Shown: positions 1 to 8,184, counted from the first letter of the stretch. The stretch is 23,717 nt of DNA from Peptococcaceae bacterium UBA7185 (GCA_002491065.1 DKVF01000061.1:1-23717), one strand, 5' to 3'. Numbers and translations: made by a program. Notes: generated by a model not told the origin, from the sequence alone.

Positions 1-219
1 GGCTTTTCGTGCATGGCAGATTTGGAAAGCATGATTGCACAAATCAAAGAGGAACGAGGCAGTGTTTTTGTGCAGGAGAAAAATTATCGCCAGACACTCC
101 AGTTTTCAATAGGCGCTGCCTTCCACACAATAGACGGTACCAATTTCCACGATTTGATGCAGATTGCCGACGAGCGCATGTATCAGGATAAAAAGTCCAG
201 AAAGATTAAGCGCTTTTAA
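1..219 (+). CDS. GGDEF-domain protein (diguanylate cyclase type), C-terminal fragment
   Basis: The frame is open from the first base of the window and ends at TAA 217-219, so only the last 72 residues are present and the start lies to the left. The segment contains the end of a GGDEF domain: the strand 'LQFSIGAAFHT' followed by the helix 'LMQIADERMYQDKKS', which matches the family's closing SIG...AD..MY..K pattern. The GGDEF active-site loop itself would be upstream, so it cannot be said whether the enzyme makes cyclic di-GMP or is degenerate, nor which sensor domains precede it. It is convergent with the mutS-miaA operon and separated from it by terminators. The first ATG in view (13) is an internal Met and not a start. 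Confidence 0.85.
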   Translation, partial: GFSCMADLESMIAQIKEERGSVFVQEKNYRQTLQFSIGAAFHTIDGTNFHDLMQIADERMYQDKKSRKIKRF

Positions 220-234
220 AATCCAATAGAATAC

Positions 235-278
235 ATACTCCTCCAAATTGAGGTGACTCACTTTGGAGGAGTATTTTA
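235..278 (+). terminator. Rho-independent terminator of the GGDEF gene
   Basis: A perfect 13-bp inverted repeat (235-247 with 262-274) encloses a 14-nt loop. The loop itself can close a GAG/CTC mini-stem. TTTTAT follows the stem directly. It lies 15 nt after the GGDEF stop codon. Confidence 0.85.
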
Positions 279-386
279 TGCGTTGAAAAAGTCAGTTGGA
301 GATTCACAGCTAACGCTCAAGATAAAAACCCAAAAACAATTTTTATGGAGCATGCATTTCCCATAATGACAAGTTGTACTACAAAA

Positions 387-448
387 AAAGAGATTTCGAA
401 AATCCTCCGTTATGTAGCGGAGTCTCGAAATCTCTTTATCTCTTTTTT
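387..448. terminator. Bidirectional terminator between GGDEF gene and miaA operon
   Basis: A perfect 13-bp stem (387-399 with 425-437) is capped by an inner 5-bp stem (405-409 with 418-422). On the plus strand it is followed by a T-rich tail ending in TTTTTT (443-448). On the minus strand it runs into a T7 tract (complement of 383-389). It can therefore stop transcription from both sides and most likely ends the mutS-mutL-miaA transcript. The remainder of the 319-base gap at 220-538 shows no gene. Confidence 0.85.
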
Positions 449-468
449 CAATAATTATTTTCACAACA

Positions 469-513
469 GCAGAAAAACATTCTTCCAAACTTGTTCCACC
501 CTGCTTCAAGTTT
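469..513 (-). terminator. Weak hairpin just downstream of miaA
   Basis: A perfect 7-bp stem, AAACTTG 487-493 with CAAGTTT 507-513, lies 25 nt beyond the miaA stop. On the minus strand it is followed after about 9 nt by a short T5 tract. It may be a first, weak termination or 3'-end-protecting hairpin before the stronger one at 387-448. Confidence 0.35.
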
Positions 514-538
514 CCAGAGAGCAAGGATGTTTAGGCCA

Positions 539-1474
539 TCACAGCTTTTCCCTGATTTGCTGCAAAAGTTCCGCCTCCACCTGCTGCTCTGTTTTGCCTT
601 GTTTTTCAACCCAACGGATATTGGGATCCCTGCGGAACCAGGTGAGCTGCCGTTTGGCAAAATGCCGGGTGTCCCGCTTAATCAGTTCCACTGCCCGTTC
701 CAGGGAAATCTCGCCGTTGATATACTGTACCATCTGCCGATACCCCAAGCTGGTCATGGAGAGGGCGTCACGCGCAACGCCCTGCGCCAGCGCCTGCCGT
801 GTCTCCTGCTCTAATCCGGCGGCAATCATCTGGTCCACGCGGTGATTGATGCGCCCATACAAGATGTCCCTGGGCAGATTCAGGCCCAGATAAACAGTAT
901 GATAGCGCATTTGCTCCCGCTCAAGGGTATTCTGCCGCTGAGAGGCTGGCACACCGGTTACGTGCAATACTTCCAAGGCGCGAATGATTCGTTTGCTGTC
1001 GTGACAATGCAGCCGCTGTGCTGACGGAGCATCCTTTTGCTCCAAAAGCTTCCACAAGGCTTCGTCGCCATGCTCTGTCTGATACTGCAAGAGCTCCTGC
1101 CGATAGGCTTCGTCGCGCTCTGCTTCTCCAAAATGGTACTCATAAAGCACGCTGTTCACATAAAAGCCTGTTCCTCCTACCAGAATGGGCAGCCTGCCCC
1201 GTTCTGCAATGTCGGCAATACACTGGTCTGCCCGCTGCTTAAATTCTGCGGCGCTGAAGGTTTCCCAGGGTTCTTTTATGTCGATTAAATGATGGGGCAC
1301 ACCGTCCATTTCTTCCGGCGTAATTTTCGCTGTACCGATATCCAGACCGCGAAAAATTTGCATGGAGTCTCCGGAAATAATCTCACCATTCAGCTTTTGC
1401 GCCAGACCGATACTGGCTGCTGTTTTCCCTACCGCTGTAGGACCCACCAATACAACTAAAGGTTTCTTCACCAT
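539..1474 (-). CDS. miaA: tRNA dimethylallyltransferase MiaA
   Basis: This enzyme transfers the dimethylallyl group from DMAPP to N6 of adenosine 37 in tRNAs reading UNN codons, giving i6A. It is 311 residues, the usual bacterial length. Visible marks are the P-loop GPTAVGKT at residues 11-18, the following 'GEIISGDSMQIFRGLDIGTAK' segment typical of MiaA (substrate and tRNA contacts), 'DIKEPWETFSAAEF', 'PILVGGTGFY', and a C-terminal 'FAKRQLTWFRRD' motif, the family's tRNA-binding signature. The ATG follows a GAGG ribosome site 5 nt away. It is the last gene of the mutS-mutL-methyltransferase-miaA operon, starting 6 nt after the methyltransferase. In many Bacillota miaA is followed by hfq. Here no hfq follows and the transcript ends in terminators. 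Confidence 0.96.
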   Translation of the reverse strand: MVKKPLVVLVGPTAVGKTAASIGLAQKLNGEIISGDSMQIFRGLDIGTAKITPEEMDGVPHHLIDIKEPWETFSAAEFKQRADQCIADIAERGRLPILVGGTGFYVNSVLYEYHFGEAERDEAYRQELLQYQTEHGDEALWKLLEQKDAPSAQRLHCHDSKRIIRALEVLHVTGVPASQRQNTLEREQMRYHTVYLGLNLPRDILYGRINHRVDQMIAAGLEQETRQALAQGVARDALSMTSLGYRQMVQYINGEISLERAVELIKRDTRHFAKRQLTWFRRDPNIRWVEKQGKTEQQVEAELLQQIREKL

Positions 1475-1480
1475 CTGTCC

Positions 1481-2278
1481 TCACTTTCCATCTGCATAGC
1501 GCACACCGTACGCCAAGGTGCTGTATTTTCCGCCTTTGATTTCGTCAAAATGCAAGTGCGTCAATGTCCCGGCTCTGTGCCGTACTGCCACCTTGCGCCG
1601 GGCAACCTGGCAAGCCCGCTCCAGAGTTTCCTCTGTAAGCGGCGCATAATTGGCCGCTCGTCTCAGCGGTGCAATCCCGCTGGAAGTATACACCGGCTGT
1701 TCAAACATGGGGTCAAAATAAACTGTATCAAACTGGTCAGGCACGCATTGCCGCAAATAATCTTCATAGGCGCAATGTATTGTCTCTATTCGCTCCATTG
1801 CCGCTTTCATCCGCGCACTGTTTGTGGACCAATGGCAAAGGCCATAGCTGGTAATTGCATAGATCAAGGGGCTGCTCTCCAGCGCTGTGACATGTCCCTG
1901 CGCACCCGCTGCAAAAGAGAGCACAATGGCATCGTTGGCCATGCCCAGCGTGCAGTCCAGAATCTCATCGCCCGGTTCTATCTCTAAAATTTGCGTAAGC
2001 ATTTCTTGTTTTCCATCTTTTATCTGCTTTATGCGATGCACTGCCATTCCTGGATGAAAGGAAAATCGGCTGCCATCGCCCCAATGGGCAAGCAGGCCGC
2101 CATCCTCCTCAACCAAAAGACACTCCAAGGCATATTGCTCCATCAGCCAGGGAATGCCTCTGTTATGCCGCTCAATCACAGGAATCCCCAACTCCGCGCA
2201 CAGATCTTTGGCCTGGGCTGTGAGCCCTTCTCTATGCTTCCCTCTGGCCTTGCTGGTAGTACAAGCCCAATTAACCAT
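1481..2278 (-). CDS. RsmJ-like class I SAM-dependent methyltransferase
   Basis: The protein has 265 residues. A SAM-binding motif I lies at about residues 105-125 ('EILDCTLGMANDAIVLSFAAG'), with an acidic residue at the end of the next strand ('VTALESS'). The catalytic-type motif 'VYFDPMFEQP' is at residues 186-195. That DPMF motif and the overall plan match the RsmJ family, which methylates N2 of G1516 in 16S rRNA in E. coli. The Bacillota homologues are mostly uncharacterised, so the rRNA target is inferred. The N-terminal ~90 residues are an extra lobe. Its start codon overlaps the end of mutL by 8 nt, so translation is probably coupled, and miaA follows 6 nt after its stop. Position between mutL and miaA fits an RNA-modification role in a shared transcript. 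No odd features were seen. Confidence 0.8.
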   Translation of the reverse strand: MVNWACTTSKARGKHREGLTAQAKDLCAELGIPVIERHNRGIPWLMEQYALECLLVEEDGGLLAHWGDGSRFSFHPGMAVHRIKQIKDGKQEMLTQILEIEPGDEILDCTLGMANDAIVLSFAAGAQGHVTALESSPLIYAITSYGLCHWSTNSARMKAAMERIETIHCAYEDYLRQCVPDQFDTVYFDPMFEQPVYTSSGIAPLRRAANYAPLTEETLERACQVARRKVAVRHRAGTLTHLHFDEIKGGKYSTLAYGVRYADGK

Positions 2279-4280
2279 GATAGGTTCCCCGCTTGAAGAT
2301 TTTATATAACTCGCTCATGGTTATTTTATAAATAATAGGCCGCCCATGGGGACAGGTATGGGCGTTTTCCACCTGCGACAAGTCATACAGCAAGGTGCGC
2401 ATTTCGATGTCTGTCAAGGGCCAGTGGGCTTTCACGGCGCCTTTGCAGGAAGCAGTTATCAATAATTTTTCTTTGATTATCGCCGCCGTCACTTCTTTTT
2501 GTTCTGCCAGGTCATGCAGCAAATCCAAAAAGAACTCCTCCACATTGGGCAGCTCATGCAACCCTAATGGCAGGCTGCGCAGAAGGTAACACCGCTCTCC
2601 AAAATTCTCCAGGACAAAGCCCAATTGGCGCAAAGTAAAAATATGCTGTATCAGGATACTGTCCTGCTGCGCTGACAAGGTCACTGTCACCGGGATGAGC
2701 AGCGGCTGGGAAACCAAGGCTTTCTCTCCCTCCGCCTTCATGAATTTTTCGTAAAGAATCCGTTCATGACAGGTGTGCTGGTCAATGATGTACAGACCTT
2801 CCTCATTTTGCGCCAAAATAAAGGAATGATTTAACTGTCCGATCACTGTCAAGTTGGCAATGCTTTTCACCTGCAATGAATCCTTCTCCTTATCTTTCGG
2901 CATCTTTCCCTGTTTTTCTGCCGCTTTCATCTGTGGAGCAACCTCTTTTTGCGGCGCTTTTTTCTCTATGGGCTGCGGCTCCAATGCAAACAGGGTATCC
3001 TGTGTGGCCCTTTGCGGCGACTGCTCTTTTTTCACTGCAAGGGGCTCCTGCTGCCAGCAATAGAGCTTTTCCGGTTCAGCGACAACGCTGTTCACCCCAT
3101 CCTCTGCTTTCTCATTGGGATAAGACACCGCCCCAATGGTTTGCGCTCTATGTTCCGCTTTTTCTCTGGGTGTATCAGTTTCTCTGGATTCCTGTTCTGC
3201 CCGTTCCTGCACAATCTTTCCCACAGAAGACTGCTGTTTGGCCATGGGCGCTACTGTTTCCGGCAGGAAAGCGTTTTTGGTAATGTTGGCCTCCCACAGG
3301 GCATCCTTCAACACTTCGACGATTTTGGTCTTTAGTTGGGCAAAACCATTGATTTTTACTTCTGTCTTGGCAGGGTGTACATTCACATCTATTTCATTGC
3401 CTGGTATGGTAAGCTGCAGCACCGCCACTGGAAACCGGCCCTTGGCAATCAGGGTATAGTAGCTTTCTTCCAACGCTTGGCTCAGCTCTGCACTCTTCAC
3501 CAATCTGCCGTTGACAAAAAATACTTCCTGTCCCCGGTTGTTGCGGGTAATTTCCTCCCGCGCCAGCCAGGCTTCCACATAACGTCCCGCACCCAATTCC
3601 TGTTTTTCTACTGGCACGATGAGCTGCTCCAAATTGCTCCCGTAAACATAAGCGATGCGCTGTTCTGCTGTGTGCATCCCCGCTGTGTCCAGCTGCAGCT
3701 GTCCGCCGGAGATGTAGCGAAAACGCACATGGGGATATCCAATGGCGTATTTGCTGATTAAATCACCGATGAGCCCCGTTTCATAGCTGTTGCTCTTCAA
3801 AAATTTCCGGCGCGCCGGAACATTGTAAAACAGATTTTTGACCTCCATCACAGTCCCCGGCGCTGCGGCGACCTCACTGAATTCCTGTTCACTGCCGCCT
3901 TCCACGCGAATTTTATGTCCCACTGTCTCTGACGCTGTGCAGCTGGTCATTTCCACCTGCGCCACTGCCGCAATGCTGGGCAGGGCTTCGCCGCGAAAGC
4001 CAAAGGTATTCAGGCTGAACAAATCCTGAAATTCCTGAATTTTACTGGTGGCATGGCGCGCAAAGGCCAGCCTCAGGTCATCGGCGTCCATCCCTTTGCC
4101 ATTGTCTTTTACACGAATCAGACTGACGCCGCCCTCGCGGATTTCAATCTCCACAAAATCTGCGCCGGCATCCAGGCTGTTCTCCAACAGTTCCTTTACC
4201 ACGGAAAGGGGACGCTCCACCACCTCTCCGGCAGCGATTTTATCGGCAATATGCTCTTCCAGTACTTTAATCTGTCCCAT
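2271..4280 (-). CDS. mutL: DNA mismatch repair protein MutL
   Basis: MutL links mismatch recognition by MutS to strand incision. It is 669 residues. The N-terminal GHKL ATPase is clear: 'ELLENSLDAGAD', 'VKDNGKGM', 'FGFRGEALPSIAAV', and the 'FVNGR' and 'DVNVHPAKTEV' segments up to about residue 330. A low-complexity Glu/Gln/Lys-rich linker runs from about 340 to 480. The C-terminal domain carries 'DQHTCHERILYE' at about residue 499, the metal-binding endonuclease motif DQHAxxERxxYE with Ala replaced by Thr, plus 'SCKGAVKAH' and 'CPHGRP'. The protein is therefore the nicking type found in bacteria without MutH. The ATG has a strong AGGAGGTGG site and lies inside the last codons of mutS (14-nt overlap), indicating translational coupling. 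Confidence 0.97.
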   Translation of the reverse strand: MGQIKVLEEHIADKIAAGEVVERPLSVVKELLENSLDAGADFVEIEIREGGVSLIRVKDNGKGMDADDLRLAFARHATSKIQEFQDLFSLNTFGFRGEALPSIAAVAQVEMTSCTASETVGHKIRVEGGSEQEFSEVAAAPGTVMEVKNLFYNVPARRKFLKSNSYETGLIGDLISKYAIGYPHVRFRYISGGQLQLDTAGMHTAEQRIAYVYGSNLEQLIVPVEKQELGAGRYVEAWLAREEITRNNRGQEVFFVNGRLVKSAELSQALEESYYTLIAKGRFPVAVLQLTIPGNEIDVNVHPAKTEVKINGFAQLKTKIVEVLKDALWEANITKNAFLPETVAPMAKQQSSVGKIVQERAEQESRETDTPREKAEHRAQTIGAVSYPNEKAEDGVNSVVAEPEKLYCWQQEPLAVKKEQSPQRATQDTLFALEPQPIEKKAPQKEVAPQMKAAEKQGKMPKDKEKDSLQVKSIANLTVIGQLNHSFILAQNEEGLYIIDQHTCHERILYEKFMKAEGEKALVSQPLLIPVTVTLSAQQDSILIQHIFTLRQLGFVLENFGERCYLLRSLPLGLHELPNVEEFFLDLLHDLAEQKEVTAAIIKEKLLITASCKGAVKAHWPLTDIEMRTLLYDLSQVENAHTCPHGRPIIYKITMSELYKIFKRGTYHG

Positions 4281-6891
4281 GATCTACCACCTCCTGCGCT
4301 TTCTTCTGCAATTTGAACAACAAATTCATCGCATCCATGGGCGTCAAGCCGTTTACATTCACCGCGGCCAGCTCCCGCAGCACCTCAGGCACTGCCATGA
4401 CCGGCTGCGCCTTCACAGGCTCCAGCTCCTGCGCCGCTGCAAATAAATCCATCTGGGTCACATGGGGACGATGCTGCTCTTTCTCCAGCTCCAGGGTGCG
4501 CAAAATCGTTCGGGCATTCTGCAGAATCTTCTCCGGAATTCCCGCCAGGCTGGCTACGTGTATCCCATAGCTGCGATCTGCTCCGCCGGGAATAATTTTA
4601 CGCAGGAACACCACATTTTCGCCATCCTCTTTGACCGCTACAGAGTAATTGCAAATCCCCGGCTGTTCTTCCAATGCCGTCAACTCGTGATAATGGGTGG
4701 CAAACATGGTCTTCGCCTGAATAGTATTATTGATATAGTCGGTCAACGCCCAGGCGATAGCCAACCCGTCATACGTGCTGGTGCCGCGTCCCACCTCATC
4801 TAAAATAATCAGGCTGTCCTTGGTGGCATTGTTGACGATATTGGCCACCTCATTCATCTCTACCATAAAGGTACTCTGTCCCGTACTCAAATCATCGCTG
4901 GCGCCAATGCGGGCAAACACCCGGTCCACCACAGGCATCACCGCTTCCCGCGCCGGCACAAAGGAGCCAATCTGCATCAGCACCGAAGCCACCGCAACGC
5001 TGCGGCAATAGGTGCTTTTCCCCGCCATATTGGGCCCGGTGATAATCAAAAACCTTTCCTTGTCCGGATGAAAATGCACATCGTTTGGAATAAACCAGCC
5101 GTCCTTCAATTTTTCCTCCACCACCGGATGACGGCAATCCTTGAGAATGTATTGCCCATCCTCGGAGATCACAGGCTTGCAGAAATTGTGATACACCGCC
5201 GCCTGCCCCAGAGAAAACAGGCAGTCAATCTGCGCAATGCTGTGCGCTGTGTGCAAAATCCGCGCCACGTGGGCGCCCACTGTATTGCGCAGCTGCACAA
5301 AGAGTTGATACTCCAGCTCCTTCACCTTTTCATCTGCACCCAGCACTCTGTTTTCCAGCTCTTTCAGCTCCGGCGTGATAAACCGTTCACTGTTGGCCAG
5401 CGTCTGCTTCCGCACATATTCCTCAGGCACATCGCCGCTTTTGCTTCTTGTGACGTCAATATAATAACCGAATACTTTGTTGTAGCTCACTTTCAATGTC
5501 CGAATACCGGTGCGTTCCCGCTCTCTCTGCTCCAAGTCCACCAGCCATTGCTTGCCGTTGACCAAAACATCCCGCAATGCGTCAACCTCCTGGTTGTAAC
5601 CATCGCGAATGAGGTTTCCCTCCCGCATAGAAAAGGGCGCCTCGGGATGCACGGCAGCCTCCAATAATTCATAGATATCCGCCAAGACATCAAACCCTTC
5701 ACTGAGTTGTCGCAAATAGCTGCTCTTGCCCTGAGCCAAACTTTTCTGTATTGCCGGCAGCTGCGCCAGAGAATTTTTCAATGCCAGCAAATCCTTGGCA
5801 TTTGCTGTGCCGTAGGCAATTCGGGAAACGATACGCTCCAAATCGTAAACCGGCTCCAAATGCTCCTTAAAGGATAAGCGCAATGTCGTGTCATTGACCA
5901 GCTCCTCTGTTGTGTCCAAGCGCTTTTGAATCTCTGCCTTGTTCAACAGCGGCTTTTCCAGCCAATTTTTCAGCAGACGGCTGCCCACCGCAGTGCGGGT
6001 ATAGTCAATAATTCCCAATACAGAATCCTTGCGCTCAGCGCTGTGCAGAGAGCGCACCAACTCCAAATTGCGCCGTGTCGCATAATCCAAATCCATGGTC
6101 TCTTTCAGAGAATAGACTTTTAAGGTCATGATATTGGCGGGGCGGCTTTTCTGCATGAGATTCAAATAATCCAAAATCGCACCGGCCGCTATGGTCAACA
6201 AAGGCTTGTCCTCACAGCCCAAGCTTGTCAGAGAATTGATGCGGAAGTGCTCCAGTATTTTCTTCTCTGCATAGTCCAAGTTAAAGGCATGCTTGTGGTG
6301 AGCCGTCATGGTCACTCGATTTTCTCCGGCGATGCGGCTGACTTCGTCTAAGACCGCTTCATCCCCCTCTGTTACCAGGCATTCCACAGGGTCATACCGC
6401 CAAAATTCGTTATGTAAGGTATTCCAGTCGGGCACCTCTGTCGCCAGAAATTCCCCCGTGGAGGCGTCGACCACTGCCAGTCCGTAGCCCTGCTCACCGC
6501 GGGCAACTGCCAATAGATAGTTGCTGCTGCGTTCCTGTAAAAAGTTGCCCTCCAGAATCGTTCCAGGTGAAATCACGCGAATCACTTCACGCTTTACAAT
6601 GCCCTTTGCGCTCTTCGGGTCCTCTACTTGCTCGCAAATGGCCACTTTTTGTCCTGCGCCGATCACTTTGGCAATATAATTATCTGCCGAGTGAAAGGGC
6701 ACGCCACACATTGGTACTTTTCCCATACCGCCGTCTCTGGCTGTCAGCGTAATCCCCAGCAAACGGCTGCCTTCCTCTGCGTCCGGCCCAAACATTTCGT
6801 AAAAGTCTCCCAAACGGTAAAACAGCAGACAATCTTGATAATCCTTTTTTATCTCCTCATATTGCTTCATCATAGGTGTATTTCCCAGCAT
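4267..6891 (-). CDS. mutS: DNA mismatch repair protein MutS
   Basis: MutS is the mismatch-recognition ATPase that clamps onto mispaired DNA and recruits MutL. It is 874 residues, a normal MutS1 length. The N-terminal mismatch-reading domain begins 'TPMMKQYEEIKKDY' and has the Phe-x-Glu motif in 'LGDFYEMF'. Connector, lever and clamp domains follow. The ATPase has Walker A 'GPNMAGKST' at about residue 618, Walker B 'LIILDEVGRGTSTYDGLA' and the 'FATHYHEL' switch segment. The C-terminal 'LTPMDAMNLLFKLQKKA' helix is the dimerisation tail. The ATG is 8 nt after GGAGGG. It is the first gene of a tight operon with mutL, an rRNA-methyltransferase-like gene and miaA. No clear sigma-A promoter was found in the short gap upstream. 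Confidence 0.97.
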   Translation of the reverse strand: MLGNTPMMKQYEEIKKDYQDCLLFYRLGDFYEMFGPDAEEGSRLLGITLTARDGGMGKVPMCGVPFHSADNYIAKVIGAGQKVAICEQVEDPKSAKGIVKREVIRVISPGTILEGNFLQERSSNYLLAVARGEQGYGLAVVDASTGEFLATEVPDWNTLHNEFWRYDPVECLVTEGDEAVLDEVSRIAGENRVTMTAHHKHAFNLDYAEKKILEHFRINSLTSLGCEDKPLLTIAAGAILDYLNLMQKSRPANIMTLKVYSLKETMDLDYATRRNLELVRSLHSAERKDSVLGIIDYTRTAVGSRLLKNWLEKPLLNKAEIQKRLDTTEELVNDTTLRLSFKEHLEPVYDLERIVSRIAYGTANAKDLLALKNSLAQLPAIQKSLAQGKSSYLRQLSEGFDVLADIYELLEAAVHPEAPFSMREGNLIRDGYNQEVDALRDVLVNGKQWLVDLEQRERERTGIRTLKVSYNKVFGYYIDVTRSKSGDVPEEYVRKQTLANSERFITPELKELENRVLGADEKVKELEYQLFVQLRNTVGAHVARILHTAHSIAQIDCLFSLGQAAVYHNFCKPVISEDGQYILKDCRHPVVEEKLKDGWFIPNDVHFHPDKERFLIITGPNMAGKSTYCRSVAVASVLMQIGSFVPAREAVMPVVDRVFARIGASDDLSTGQSTFMVEMNEVANIVNNATKDSLIILDEVGRGTSTYDGLAIAWALTDYINNTIQAKTMFATHYHELTALEEQPGICNYSVAVKEDGENVVFLRKIIPGGADRSYGIHVASLAGIPEKILQNARTILRTLELEKEQHRPHVTQMDLFAAAQELEPVKAQPVMAVPEVLRELAAVNVNGLTPMDAMNLLFKLQKKAQEVVDHGTD

Positions 6892-6907
6892 CGTCTTTTC
6901 CCTCCAT

Positions 6908-6973
6908 GAAAACCAAAAAGGCCGTCTTCTCTACACGCAAACACCTACAATTTACGACCAGAGAAGCAGCCTT
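6908..6973 (-). terminator. Hairpin terminator between the basic-tail gene and mutS
   Basis: The stem has two parts, AAGGC 6918-6922 with GCCTT 6969-6973 and CTTCTC 6926-6931 with GAGAAG 6961-6966, separated by a small internal loop. On the minus strand it is followed by TTTTGGTTTT. It lies 40 nt after the stop of the gene at 7013-7687 and only about 17 nt before the mutS start. Any mutS promoter must therefore overlap it, or mutS depends partly on readthrough. Confidence 0.6.
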
Positions 6974-7012
6974 ATTTTAACTCTGGCTCTCGTTGCCAGC
7001 TGCTTTTTCCTG

Positions 7013-7687
7013 TTATTCTGTCATTCTTTGCTCTGCCTTTTTGGAGGCAGGTCTCTCGCTGCGGTTGCGAGGATTTCCCTTCTTTTCTGTCCGGTTATCC
7101 TCTCTGCGCTCATGGCGCTGTCCGCGGCGCACATCTTCCCGTCGTTCGCCCTTCTCGCTGCGGCGGCGCTGTTCCTGCTGTTTGCCTTCCTTGCGGCGGG
7201 GTTCCTTCCGCTCTCCGCCCGGCTTTTGATTTTCCCGGGACGCCTGTACATGCTCCTGCAAGGCGCTTTGCGCTTCCTCTGCAGCCACCTGTTCTGACCA
7301 TTCCCCTAATAGTTCTTCCTCTGCGGTAATTTGCCGCTCAATCTTTTGCCATCCCGTTTCCAAATCATCATTATGGTCAAGGAACCCGCCAAAATGGCTG
7401 CAAATCTTTGTAAAAATCTCCGAGCTAATCTCACTGACGCCCAAGCTCAGATAAATAATCTTATGATTGCGAAAACGCATTCCAGGATACTCCGAAGCCC
7501 GCGCATAAGTGAAAAACATAGAATGCTCCACACCGCGATAACTAAAATTCATTTTTCCAATCAGCTGATCGTCATAAGGCGAAATCATTTCATTTTTAAC
7601 GGTCTTGCGGTCAACTTCCTTAGTCAGAAATTGAAATAAGATGTCCCGCTCGCCGCAATCCACCAGAGCCAGCGCATTTTTGCTCAT
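7013..7687 (-). CDS. Unrecognised protein with a long charged, basic C-terminal tail
   Basis: I do not recognise this 224-residue protein. The start is the ATG at 7687, preceded by AGGAGGGG with good spacing; the same frame is open further upstream but without a start signal, and a promoter at 7825-7853 lies there. Residues 1-120 look like a compact alpha/beta domain ('NALALVDCGERDILFQFL', 'MFFTYARASEYPGMRF', 'KIIYLSLGVSEISSEIF'). Residues 121-150 are acidic and helical. From about residue 151 to the end the chain is almost entirely Arg, Lys, Glu, Gln, Gly and Asn with RRKE/RRSE/ERRED-like units, so it is probably disordered and could bind nucleic acid or ribosomes. There is no signal peptide or membrane segment. 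It is transcribed alone, ahead of mutS. Confidence 0.8.
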   Translation of the reverse strand: MSKNALALVDCGERDILFQFLTKEVDRKTVKNEMISPYDDQLIGKMNFSYRGVEHSMFFTYARASEYPGMRFRNHKIIYLSLGVSEISSEIFTKICSHFGGFLDHNDDLETGWQKIERQITAEEELLGEWSEQVAAEEAQSALQEHVQASRENQKPGGERKEPRRKEGKQQEQRRRSEKGERREDVRRGQRHERREDNRTEKKGNPRNRSERPASKKAEQRMTE

Positions 7688-7734
7688 GGCCGCCCCTCCT
7701 TTTTCTTCTATTTTTATGCTACCATGAAGCAAAC

Positions 7735-7773
7735 GTCTGCACAGACAGTTTATAAGCGATAACGATTGCAGAC
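7735..7773 (-). promoter_or_regulatory. Possible alternative hairpins in the leader of the basic-tail gene
   Basis: Within the roughly 130-nt 5' leader, GTCTG 7735-7739 can pair locally with CAGAC 7742-7746 (a tight, 2-nt loop). Alternatively, the longer GTCTGCA 7735-7741 can pair with TGCAGAC 7767-7773. The two folds exclude each other. No known riboswitch was recognised and the stems are short. Confidence 0.25.
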
Positions 7774-7824
7774 ATACAATGCGCGATAAAACCCGAACCT
7801 GTACAACAAAACGTTCTGCAAAAC

Positions 7825-7853
7825 AGTATACCATAAATTTTATATTTCTTCAA
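7825..7853 (-). promoter_or_regulatory. Sigma-A promoter for the basic-tail gene
   Basis: On the minus strand, TTGAAG (7853-7848) and TATACT (7830-7825) are 17 bp apart. A TGG before the -10 gives an extended -10. Transcription would start near 7818, leaving a leader of about 130 nt before the ATG at 7687. Confidence 0.65.
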
Positions 7854-7893
7854 TCAAACAAACTTATTTTTCCTTTTGCACTGCGTTGTAAAC

Positions 7894-7966
7894 CTGCTTA
7901 TCAGCATTTGCGACAACAGTCTGCTTTCACAGAGCATTCTCCGATAAATCCAACGTGATAACGCAG
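7894..7966. other. Long-range inverted repeat in the gap after the small membrane protein gene
   Basis: CTGCTTATCA at 7894-7903 pairs with TGATAACGCAG at 7956-7966, giving 10 bp with one bulged base around a 52-nt interior. CTGCGTT at 7881-7887 could compete for the same right arm. No T-run follows on the minus strand, so a terminator role is not clear. The 281-base gap 7688-7968 otherwise holds only the promoter and leader described above. Confidence 0.3.
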
Positions 7967-7968
7967 AA

Positions 7969-8184
7969 CTACTGCTTTTCTTCAAGCTTTCTAACCCGTT
8001 CTTCCAGTTGTTCAATTTTTTCTTCCTGTGATAGGAATATTGTTAAAACAACTGTAATGACAAATGCATAAACCGCTGTCGTGATATAATAGTTTATGCT
8101 GAAATCAAAGAGCATCCAGCCTCCAAAGAATGCAAAAATAAAACAAACTACTAAGATCGCTGCATAAAGTTTTAAGAATTTCAC
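7969..8184 (-). CDS. Small two-helix membrane protein with C-terminal coiled coil
   Basis: This protein of 71 residues belongs to no family I recognise. Residues about 5-27 and 33-51 are strongly hydrophobic and look like two membrane helices joined by a short loop ('DFSINYY'). Residues 53-71 ('QEEKIEQLEERVRKLEEKQ') form a charged heptad-like coiled coil, probably cytoplasmic. The start is GTG at 8184: GGAGG at 8197-8193 sits 8 nt before it, whereas the nearby ATG at 8191 is in another frame with no usable product. It lies 46 nt downstream of the FakA-like domain gene on the same strand, so the two are probably cotranscribed. Function is unknown. Confidence 0.75.
   Translation of the reverse strand: MKFLKLYAAILVVCFIFAFFGGWMLFDFSINYYITTAVYAFVITVVLTIFLSQEEKIEQLEERVRKLEEKQ

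Noticed and set aside
345..845. 166-codon plus-strand frame overlapping terminators and the end of miaA
   Set aside because: It crosses two strong hairpins and the antisense of miaA; the Cys/Ser-rich translation is non-protein-like.
5068..5667. 199-codon open frame on the plus strand, opposite mutS
   Set aside because: It lies wholly inside well-supported mutS and is an antisense shadow without a start signal.
7688..7834. Upstream extension of the basic-tail protein to an ATG at 7834
   Set aside because: The extension covers the promoter and leader, lacks a ribosome site and is not protein-like, while ATG 7687 has AGGAGGGG.
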